A stretch of 64,000 bases of DNA from Pseudopithomyces maydicus. Taxonomy: Eukaryota; Ascomycota; Dothideomycetes; Pleosporales; Didymosphaeriaceae. Below, piece by piece: positions 54,967 to 64,000 of this stretch; position 1 is the first letter of the stretch, and each line of letters opens with the position of its first letter. Where the stretch lies: contig JANTUC010000013.1 in NCBI GenBank assembly GCA_026873275.1, positions 744,001 to 808,000 of the forward strand, read 5' to 3'. The translations under genes were made by a program, and so were the position numbers. The notes under the pieces are model-generated. The model was not told the DNA's origin. It made no database searches and worked only from the letters and a program-made list of their open reading frames with translations.

Positions 54967-55618
54967 AGTGATATGATAGAGCTTATGAAGGCTGCTCGGG
55001 TAATTCAATCGAGTTGTTCTAACGTACAATAACACAGCCTTCCTAGTGTGCCTATATTTGTTGGCCATTCCCAATGCGATAACGTCATTAGGTAGACGAC
55101 CCACAGGGTCGGCATTGGTGCTGGCACGAGACCTTGTCATATTAGGGAATTCGCCCGGCCGCGCTAGTCGCTTTAGGAAATATGTTCAGCTGGTCGATTC
55201 CACCGTTTAGTCTAATTTGCGGGCATGCTCCAGTGCACTTCTGCAATACTACCTCCGATTTTGTTGAGCACATCTTTGGACATCATCTGATAGTTTGATG
55301 TGCGTGCATGTCTTTCTAGATGGAATCGGAAGAGTGACCTAGTGGTTCACTATGAGCGTAGATTAGATATCTGCATGTGGCGAAGCTAGTAATGATTAGA
55401 GGTAGTGAAGGAACGCATACATACTATATTATGGCGCAGTTTCCTGTCCTTCTGAGCGAGACTTGACAGGACTGCCGTATGTTAAAGTTCGTGAAACGGC
55501 AGATCCTATACAATCTGGTTATCACATGGCCCGAAGGTACATTAAAAGAACAAGTAGTCGTGCTGTCGCGGAGCCAGATGTGCCGAACACGTCTAAAAGC
55601 TGTTAGTCTATGTGGACC
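54967..55618. other. Intergenic between the dioxygenase and the regulator
   Basis: No gene seen. Expected promoter of the dioxygenase and 3' end of the regulator. Confidence 0.4.
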
Positions 55619-57312
55619 TCAAAGATCAAGCGGGACACGCACATATTCGTGCCATGGTACATTGCGTGAACCATCAGACGTCTTCCGATCTTGCCACGTC
55701 TTCTCAAGCAGCTCGTTGATGCTATGGTATATGATTCCACTCATATTACTAATATGTTCTATACACATAGTGACATATTGTTGCTGATGTGGTGAAGCTG
55801 TTTCGGCTGCTGCAATAAACAGCGGGAACAAAAGTCGCTTGAAGTACTGGGAGCGTCGTGGCACTCTGGTCGATGCATCAAGAATCGCTTCAACCGAGGT
55901 ACGAATTACTTGGTCAGTACAGGGTATCTCGAAAGCATCCGGCAATCGAAGAATTCTTAAAATAGCCATGTTTCGATAAGCTTCCGCTAGGTGTATCCAC
56001 TCAGAATCTTCGCTCGGGTAGAGCCCAGTGGCTGGATCCCAAACTTGCAGCCCAAGTAATATCGGGTCTAGATATGTTTGAAAATCTCCTTTTTCGATTT
56101 CATTTACATAGTATTTCTTGCCTTCAAGAAGAGTGTCGCTGATAGCGGTGAAGACTTCAACAGGGCAGCCGACTAGAGATGTCAAAGTCGGGCCTGCTGA
56201 TGTAGCGATGAATTTATGCAGATTAGGAGGAAACGCGAGTTTCTCAGCACCACTGAAACCGCGGAGAAGATCGAACCTAGATATATTAATAAGCAGAGGG
56301 CTTTTATTGATAAATGGAGAGACCAACCAAGTTAATGCTGTGACCAGGAATGTCTGACTTTGACTTAGAGGATGAGATCGTTCGACAAGACGAGAACATA
56401 AAAAGGCAATACCGTTAAGATGTGCCCCATGATTCGACCTGCCACATTCAAATGTCTGCCAATATCGGCGTAAGCTTATCACTTCGACAAAAAAATCCCC
56501 AGATACGTACATCATGAAGTACAAGCATCAGTACAATAGCCAAAGCAGTTTCTTCTTCGGCTTCATCCAGGTTGAGACACTCCTCCTTGAGTAGAATTGC
56601 GCTCAGCGACTGCAGAGCTGATACTCGATACTCCAAAGCGGCGGTATCAAGCCTACGATTACGTGTCTCCTGCTGGGTGCCTAAGTGGCATGCTGTGAGT
56701 CCGAGGACGGCTTTCAACAAGCCAGTATCATTGAGAGCGAGTGGGAGGATGTAGGCCTTGAATGGATCGATGGCGTTCTCAGACGTAACAGATAGCTTGG
56801 GACACACAACGTTCTCGTCTGCGTTACGTTAGTATCTGAAGATGTCATCGGTATATCAACTTGCAGTATAATAGTAGACCTTGAACATCATCGTCGTTCC
56901 GAAGCTCTAGATTAGCTGTCGATAAAGGGATTCCTGGCCCATACTCTAAGGGCATCTGTAGCTCAGTCCCTGTAGAAGATGCGGCAGCCGAAGGTGGACC
57001 ATCTGGGGATGATATTGAAACTGGCTCTGTATGGACAATTTGTTTCCGTTTTGATGTTGCTGCGGCGTTTCCCCGGCGTGTTCGAGGTCTCGATTTCCGC
57101 AAAGAACCTCCCTCCATGCCATACATCTTGATGTTCAGGGGATACCCTTCACATACTAACCCTTGCTCCAAACATCGCTTGCAGGATGGTTTTGCTCTAT
57201 CGCATTTTCTACACTTCTTGCGACACGTGCCGCAAACTGGATCTGGGAAGTCTTAATAATCACTGAAGACGGGGGACGAATCAAGCGTCTACTAACCTGA
57301 CCGACGTGCCAT
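55619..57312 (-). CDS. Zn2Cys6 transcription factor, cluster-type regulator
   Basis: Nuclear regulator with an N-terminal zinc cluster and a C-terminal fungal transcription-factor domain of the second type. Five exons (57312-57297, 57242-56880, 56818-56511, 56455-56328, 56276-55619) give 490 aa. Exon 1 codes only MARRS plus one base. The cluster begins in exon 2: CGTCRKKCRKCDRAKPSC, then KRCLEQGLVC, six cysteines spaced 2-6-6-2-6. A basic stretch (RKSRPRTRRGNAAATSKRK) follows. The middle, from about residue 130, has GLTACHLGTQQ and LVLHD, typical of such regulators. Lying at the end of four co-oriented enzyme genes, it is a candidate local activator; that is inference from position. Confidence 0.88.
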
Positions 57313-58179
57313 CGCCGCCGACGGAATCTTATGCAAACAACCCAACAAGGCGCGACAAAAGCGAAATCCCGATGGTACCTGATCTCCAGAACTTCGGCGC
57401 CGGATTCCAAGATTCCAAGGTTGATGACAGACAGGCTTGGCTCAAGCCCCACTCGCCAGAGCCGCATACATCATGTCACCTGACGTCGCAATTTCCAAGG
57501 TTCTCAATCCAAATCGGTGGCTGGAGAACTATCTCATCAACTCAATATCGTTTCGCAGCAAGTCGACACTTGGTTGAAGCTGACGAGCGTCTTACGCTCA
57601 TGCTTCACATAATGATGCGTGCACTTCACCGCTACTTGGGATCTCCTAAATCAGCGCAAGCACATGCAAAGTAATGTAATTTAGTGAATGCACAATCATC
57701 TTTCTCATATCTCTATAGCACCGGGGAAACCTGGATCATGTGCACACCTACTCGACAGCCGCGGCTAACCAGCGCATGTACGATGCGACTTCTGTATAGC
57801 TTCATGAAACATGAATTCTCGGGTCATCCTCCGGGGCATGTGTAACACGTTCGCGCGTAACGCGCGCACAAACCACCAAGTCCGCCCTCATGATAGTCAA
57901 AGAAAACAGCCTGAAGTTTTCAATGGCCCTGGTGGCTTCTGTATGTACTTTCGATTACTATTCCAGCCATAATAAGGGCGGGCGATACCGTTGGGGACGA
58001 AGGAAAGCTCGAGCCAATGGAGCAAATGCCGGACCCCGTGATCTTTTCCCGACGAGATGCCTCGGCACCGTTGTCGCCCCACAGGTTAAAGGACCTCCGC
58101 AGTCCTCTCCGCATTCTCACATTCTGGCCTCTTTCTTGCATCCTCGACATTTTACCACGACCTATACCACAACTTCAAC
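57313..58179. other. Intergenic between divergent genes
   Basis: Promoter space for the minus-strand regulator and the plus-strand thiolase. A 122-codon plus-strand frame at 57306-57674 overlaps the regulator's start and is not accepted. Confidence 0.4.
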
Positions 58180-59573
58180 ATGACCGAGAGGCTCAAGTCC
58201 ATTGTTTCGCAGATTGCGCCCGCTAAGAGCGGAGTGAGCGCCATGTGAGTATCCAATCCACTCTTCCGGAAAGCCGAGCTTAAGCTTCAGCTTCACGAGT
58301 GTGAAGCAACGGGGCTGATGAGTCGATGCTAGAACAACGAAGAACCCCGATGATATCGTCATTACTCTCGCTGTACGCACGCCTCTCGCGAAGGCGCACA
58401 AGGGTGGCTTCAAGGATACGCCCCTCGATGGCATTCTAGTCAAGCTTCTCAAGCAAGTCATCGCCAAGTCAAATCTCGACCCTGCCTTGGTTGAGGACAT
58501 TTGCCTAGGAAATGTATGTTCTGCTTTGCGACGCAAAAGAGGAGCATAGCTGACAGCCAACACAGGTCTCAGATGCCAAAGCCGCCTACTACATCCGTGC
58601 CGCCATGCTGGGCGCTGGCTTCCCCAACACCACCTCTGGCTCCTCCGTAAACCGCTTCTGCAGCTCCGGTCTCAAGGCCGTACAAGATATCGCCAACCAG
58701 ATCGCCACTGGCGCCATCGAGATTGGTCTCGCTCTCGGTGCTGAGTCTATGACAGTTGGCGGCGACCGCCTTGAACGTCCTTTCTTCGACGAGATCCTCC
58801 AGAACCAGGAAGCTCAAGACTGCATGCAGCCTATGGGTCAGACATCCGAGAACGTTGGCAAGGACTTCAACATCACCCGTGAGAGGCAAGATCGCTATGC
58901 GGTGGAATCATACAGGAGGGCCGAGGTTGCGCAAAAGGCTGGCTGGTTTGACGACGAGATCGTGCCCATCCAGGTCAAGGTCAAGGACCCGAAGACAGGC
59001 GAGGAGAAGGAGGTGACCCTGACCAAGGACGAGGGACCAAGATACGGTACCACATTCGAAGGTCTGCAGAAGATTCGGCCCGCTTTCCTGCCGCACGGCG
59101 ACAGGTCACACGGTGGAAACTCGTCACAGCTTACCGACGGTGCGGCTGCAGTCCTGCTCATGAAGCGATCAAAAGCACAGGAGCTTGGTCAGCCCATCCT
59201 TGCCAAGTTTGTCGGTGCCACCGTTGCCGGTCTTGCTCCCCGCATTATGGGTATCGGGCCCACCGTTGCCGTCCCGAAGCTCCTCTCCAAGTTCAACCTT
59301 ACCATTGACGACATTGATATCATTGAGCTGAACGAGGCTTTCGCATCCATGGCTGTGTACTGCCTGGAGACGCTGAAGATTGACCACGCAAAGATGAATG
59401 TGCGCGGTGGAGCTATCGCGTTGGGCCACCCGCTGGGTTGCACAGGCGCCCGGCAGATCGCTACAGGACTTAGCGAATGCAGGAGGCAGAAGAAGAAGAT
59501 ACTGCTGACGTCCATGTGCATTGGCACTGGTATGGGTATGGCTGGTCTGTTTGTTAATGAGGCGAATGTGTAA
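58180..59573 (+). CDS. 3-ketoacyl-CoA thiolase, peroxisomal type
   Basis: Last step of beta-oxidation: 3-oxoacyl-CoA + CoA gives acetyl-CoA + acyl-CoA. Three exons (58180-58244, 58333-58513, 58566-59573) give 417 aa, the normal length. Active site: Cys in NRFCSSGL, His in GGAIALGHPLGCTGARQ, second Cys in SMCIGTGMG. ALGAESMTVGGDR and ELNEAFASMAV are also conserved. The N-terminus MTERLKSIVSQIAP has R-L-x5-Q-I, close to the PTS2 peroxisomal signal (R/K-L/V/I-x5-H/Q-L/A) but with Ile last. Peroxisomal location is therefore likely but not certain. Confidence 0.95.
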
Positions 59574-60465
59574 AGTATATAGAATTTATGAGAATCTGTA
59601 CACGTATACGAACCACCAACGATTCACTCTGTATGACCAAGACTGCTCACAAAGCTTGTTCAATGGTGACCTGCGGGAAGAGCAAGGTACTAACTGGGTC
59701 AGGGTTACCATAAGCCGACCGTTCACCTGCAGGTCGCTCGAAGAGTCGGCCCGACGATAATTTATATCTCCAAGGACCCGAAGAGACTGAGCGCTGCGCT
59801 CTGGTCCGGGGCCTTAGCGAGCACACGTGAAGATGCACGCGCGCACTGCATCTCGCAGCGATGACAACCCCGGCGACCTGCCCAAAGGACATGTTCGCTA
59901 AGGCAGATCATGCGCCAGCGACCGTTATAATCGCAGTGATCGACACTCTTCACCCTCTTACCCGAATCAGAATCTTCGCGACGCGTGTCGAGCACCACAT
60001 CGTGGCCGATCGTTCCGCGCAACACTGCACAAGCATCACAAGAAAGCCGTCTGTTCCGCACTGGAATCAATGCCATTCTCTCCACTTACCCTGGAGGGAA
60101 TGTTACCAGACCGTTGGAGTGGTACCGCATGCGAAACTTCACCGTCGGCGGGGTCTAGAGCCTGACAGACTGGTTATCACGGCTTGCCAGGCCTGCAGGC
60201 GCGGACTTGTGGTTCCGCGATGGCGCCGCGCGACACGTGCAAAACGGATGAGATCGCAGGGGACGGCAGATCGAGGACTTCGACGAGGATAAGCTGAACT
60301 GCCCAGCTGGGAAGTTTGAGTGCATTCATAATGGCTAAGGTGCGGCTAGCTGCAGAGAAGCGATTTTTCGCGCTATGGACCATCCCGGTGCTATGGACCA
60401 TCCCGGTGCTATGTACCTAGGTACCACCACGCACACGCGATATCACGAGCTCACGCGCTGCCGTA
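59574..60465. other. Intergenic between convergent genes
   Basis: No gene supported. A short tandem pair of ATGGACCATCCCGGTGCT occurs at about 60373-60409, followed by GGTACC-type palindromic words. Confidence 0.4.
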
Positions 60466-62133
60466 TTAGATGCGCGTCTCGACGTGCGATACAGACCCCT
60501 GCTTGGTCTCGACTTCGTGGGCCCGGTTCTCGAGATCGTGCGTCTCAAAATCCCTCATGTTCATGCCGGGGACGAAGAATGGTGCCTCGGTGAAGAGGTA
60601 CTTCATCTCTTCGAGTGGGCGTCTGGCCGTCTCGGGGAGAACTGCCCAGAAGAAGACGGCGTTGGTGAAATTGCCGATCTAGACAGAGTCAATCAGTCAT
60701 GAGCGATTGTGTCGAAGATTAGGTCACTTACGACAAACAGGAAGTAGTACTTGTAGCCAATGTTTTTCATGGCAATAGGAGTAATCTGACCAATCATGGT
60801 GTTGAAGGCAAACGAGACCATGGTTGCAATCATGACACCGTAAGCCCTAGTCTTAGTATCGAAGATCTCGGCAGGGATGATCCACGACAGCGGACCGTTT
60901 GTTGCGCTGAAGGAGATGTTGTAAAGCCATGTCATGGCGATGAAACCCCAAGCCGCCGCCTTGTTGTTGTTCGAGCCCGGCGGGTACTTCGCCAGGAGAA
61001 TAGTAGCGATGATGAAGGTTACCATGTTGAACAGATTACCGCAGATGAGTGGCCGGCGACGACCGACTTTGTCGATGAACAAGATGCAGCTGAATTGTGC
61101 AATAAGAGCAAGGATCGAATTGATCGCTTGGTATTTAAGTGTGTCGTCGCCCTCGATGCCCATCAATTTGTAGATATCGACGGAATAATACTGAATCGCC
61201 GAGACACCGGTCATCTGGACAGAAGCCTGAATAGCACAAGCAAGGAAGAGACGACGGAAGGAAGATTTGTCCGTGAAGAGCTCTCCAATCGACGAGGCTT
61301 CGTGCTCATGCTCGTATGTGATTGTGTCCTGAATCTGGTCGAACTCGGCGCGAACCCACGGATCGTCGATGTTGCCGTGAGCGTGCAGTCGTGCCAATGT
61401 GCGCAATCCATCCTCGGTCCTGCCCTGGTCGATCAACCAACGCGGAGACTCGGGGAAAAGGAGGATGAGAGCTGCGAGGACAACAGCAGGTGCAATCTGG
61501 ATTCCAAGACTGGTTCTCCACTGTCCATTGTTGTCCGGAGCAAAACCAACGTATGTACCATAGGATATCCAGGCGGCGGCGAGCGCACCAACGCCAAGCA
61601 TGAATTGCTGCAACGCAGTAATGCGACCACGGATGCTGGGATGGGCCAGTTCGGCTTGGTACAGCGGGATAATCATGGTGAGTACACCGACACTAACAAG
61701 CTTTAGCATGGCTAAATGGAAAAGATGGAAGGGATGCTTACCCTAGACCAGCAATAGCACGTCCGGAATATAGGTACGACAGAGCTCGAGCGCCAGTCTG
61801 AAGAGCACCACCAAGGCAGAAGATGAGAGCTCCAATCATGATGGTCAATCGGCGACCAATTCTGTCTGCCAGTACACCGGCAATGGCAGCACCAAAGAAG
61901 GCTCCTCCGGTGAACACTGATACTACAGCACCTATCTCATTGGCCCCTGGCTCATTGAATTCTTTGTTAAAAGAAGGCGATGCAATGACCTGAGCGATGA
62001 CACCCAAATCATAACCAAAAAGCAATGAGCCGAGGGAGGCGAATACGCCGACTAGGAACTGTACAAGGTCAATCGATTGCCATTGTGATCTGCTATCCTC
62101 TCATACCTGATACCACTTGGGAGGGAGCGCCAT
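60466..62133 (-). CDS. MFS sugar transporter, sugar-porter family
   Basis: Proton-coupled plasma-membrane importer of mono- or disaccharides. Four exons (62133-62107, 62058-61742, 61692-60732, 60678-60466) give 505 aa. Exon 1 codes only MALPPKWYQ. Family marks: FGYDLGVIAQ in helix 1, ADRIGRR after helix 2, FPESPRWL before the central loop, SAIQYYSVDIY in helix 7, DKVGRRRPL in the second half, and LPETARRPLEEM at the end. It is divergent from a GH51 arabinofuranosidase with 609 bp between starts, so shared control and pentose uptake are plausible; substrate specificity is not readable from sequence. Confidence 0.93.
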
Positions 62134-62742
62134 ATTGCCGAGCTCAACGCGAAAGTATCAGCTGCAACAAAGGATACGCGAACCATAACCGCGGTCACCT
62201 CAAACCTTTATACCTCACAAACACCATGTGCCAATCCTGCCTGCTGGCACGCGTCGACCAAACAACGCCCGCGGATCACAGTTCATGATCGAACCACGCC
62301 AATGCCTTGCACGATCCCCAGTCTGGTCCCCCAGATTCTCTCGCCCCCGCTTCAAGCGAGGCATTCCTCCAATCCCCATGGTCTGCAGCGGGCTATCACT
62401 GCCCCGAAGCCTCGGCTGCACCTCCGCTGGTATTGAGACTGGGCACGGGAAAACCCCAACATGCGAGAGTGGAGGTGAAACGCTCGCTAAGAGCGGGAAA
62501 GATACCATGATGAGGTTAGGCCTTGTTCAATAGCCCTCACCCCAGGCGGGGTGAGTTCTTCCGCGAATCGGGGTGATGCGCCGCTAGGCTTGGTGGGGAT
62601 AGTCGCTCGCAGCGTGTTGTCACGCGTTAAGTTTTCCTCGATTCTGGATATTTTGGAGAGAAGAAGAGGATTCACACTCATTCATTGTATCTGGGGCTTC
62701 TCGTTGTTTATTATCGTTACCTCGAATCAAGTCTACGTCAAA
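62134..62742. promoter_or_regulatory. Divergent promoter, sugar transporter and GH51 gene
   Basis: 609-bp spacer between two start codons on opposite strands. No recognisable TATA box was found with confidence; no other gene seen. Confidence 0.4.
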
Positions 62743-64000
62743 ATGTCAAGTTTTTCAAGGATCACCGAGGAGGAGCATCCTTCAATCATCGTGCACCCTG
62801 ACCACAAGATCGCCAAGATCAACGACAACATCTATGGAGGATTCACAGAGTGAGCATACAAGCAAATCGTATATGCGAGCACAAAGCTTACCGCGTCTTA
62901 CCGTGTACCAGGCATATGGGACGATGCATCTACGGCGGCATCTACGACCCTGGCAATCCGCTTTCAGACGAGAATGGCTTCCGCAAAGACGTCATTGAAG
63001 CGATGAAAGACTTGAATGTTCCGGTGGTAAGGTACCCTGGTGGCAACTTCGTCGCTACCTATAATTGGTTGGACGGCGTTGGGCCGAAGGAGAACAGGCC
63101 AAAGAGGTAAGAGTGATCCTATGTGCATCGAGCGTCATTGCACTATGCAGACCTAAGCGAGCCTACCATACACTCCCTACGTCTGTTTTCAACGGTGTAC
63201 ATAAATCGGGTTCTGATATTTGTGTGCTAGGCCTGAGCTCGCTTGGCTGGGTCTGGAACCCAACACGTTCGGTACAGATGAGTTCATGAAATGGTGCGAG
63301 GTTGTAGGCACTGAGCCATACTTGTGCCTGAACTTTGGCACTGGTACTCTCGCAGATGGTGAGGACTGACCCTTCTTATTTCGTGATCTCATGCATGTTT
63401 CTAATCATAGTAGCGCTCGGCTGGCTGGAGTACTGCAACTCGACTCAGGACACCTACTACGCCAACCTCCGCCGGAAGAATGGCCGTGAGGAGCCATACA
63501 ATGTTAGTCAAACTAATTACATTGCGTATTCTCAATGGAACGCATCTAATGAATCGTTAGGTCAAATACTGGGCTCTTGGAAATGAATGCTGGGGTCCTT
63601 GGCAAGTCGAGCAGATGACCAAAGAAGACTACGCAAAGAAAGCCTACCAATGGGCCAAAGCACTGAAGTTGCTCGACCCTTCCATCACACTCATCCTATG
63701 TGGTGAAACGGGATACTCATCCTGGGACTACTATGTCCTCAAGGAGTGCGTGACCTGGTCTGTTCACGGCCTCGGTGGTGACCGCACAAAGTCGCTCATC
63801 GACATGCACTCCATCCACGTGTACACAGCCGATAAAGAGCACCTGGCCAATGCAACAGCACCACGCGGAGCCGAGCGAGCCATCCAAATGGCAAGCGCAC
63901 TCATCGACCTGGCCCGTATCGAGAACGGCGTCCCGGAGACGGTACCCAAACAGACCATCTGCTTCGACGAGTGGAACGTCTGGGACCCCATCCGCGCCCC
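62743..64000 (+). CDS. GH51 alpha-L-arabinofuranosidase (3' end outside window)
   Basis: Releases terminal arabinose from arabinoxylan, arabinan or arabino-oligosaccharides. Exons 62743-62849, 62912-63106, 63231-63358, 63411-63502, and 63561 to the window edge. The first residues MSSFSRITEEEHPSIIVHPD carry no signal peptide, so it may be intracellular. HMGRCIYGGIYDPGNPLSD and VRYPGGNFVATYNW are GH51 hallmarks. The acid/base Glu lies in YWALGNECWGPWQ. DEWNVWDP just before the edge is, from memory of the family, the nucleophile segment. Introns are 52-124 nt. About 320 residues are visible of a usual 500 or so. Confidence 0.93.

Noticed and set aside
57306..57674. 122-codon plus-strand frame
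   Set aside because: It overlaps the first exon and intron of the regulator on the opposite strand and has no family resemblance.

Overview
The window is nuclear DNA of a filamentous ascomycete (Pezizomycotina). The evidence is the gene structure: most genes carry one to nine GT-AG introns of 41-140 nt, usually 46-65 nt with CTAAC/CTGAC-like branch sites. The gene content agrees: Zn2Cys6 regulators, a group III G-alpha, a Hog1-type MAP kinase, GH7 and GH51 plant-cell-wall hydrolases, a JEN-type carboxylate transporter and an NAD-dependent saccharopine dehydrogenase. A dothideomycete is my best guess from overall protein resemblance, but the sequence does not prove the class. Exon boundaries were read by eye and checked by reading-frame arithmetic.

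Layout. 1-3 kb: four abutting minisatellite arrays behind an orphan promoter-like element. 3.5-5.6 kb: Zn2Cys6 regulator. 6-8 kb: two paralogous miniature one-TM proteins with a conserved intron. 9-10.6 kb: beta-lactamase-fold hydrolase with two frameshifts. 11.1-12.7 kb: F-box-like/acidic-tail protein, with a decayed relative at 24.1-25.4 kb. 13.1-14.4 kb: GH7 endoglucanase. 16-17.7 kb: JEN carboxylate permease. 19.2-21.7 kb: SulP/STAS transporter, divergent from the lysine-biosynthesis gene LYS1 (22.3-23.5 kb). 25.5-27.3 kb: secreted type-B carboxylesterase. 28-32.9 kb: full-size ABCC transporter. 34.8-35.2 kb: small Ser-rich protein. A gene-poor stretch with microsatellites follows.

38.3-44.2 kb is a signalling block: a group III G-alpha and a Hog1 MAPK gene transcribed divergently from a 3.2-kb intergenic region. 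It is followed by AVL9 (45-47.3 kb) and a GST (47.8-48.7 kb). 48.8-57.3 kb is a run of five minus-strand genes: berberine-bridge-like FAD oxidase, hexapeptide acetyltransferase, SDR, PhyH-type dioxygenase and Zn2Cys6 regulator. It looks like a tailoring-enzyme cluster without a backbone synthase. The end holds a peroxisomal-type thiolase, an MFS sugar transporter, and a divergent GH51 arabinofuranosidase cut by the window edge.

Five otherwise well-preserved genes carry frameshifts, most of them in G/C or A/T runs. That pattern may reflect homopolymer errors in the assembly as much as real pseudogenes, so it is flagged throughout.
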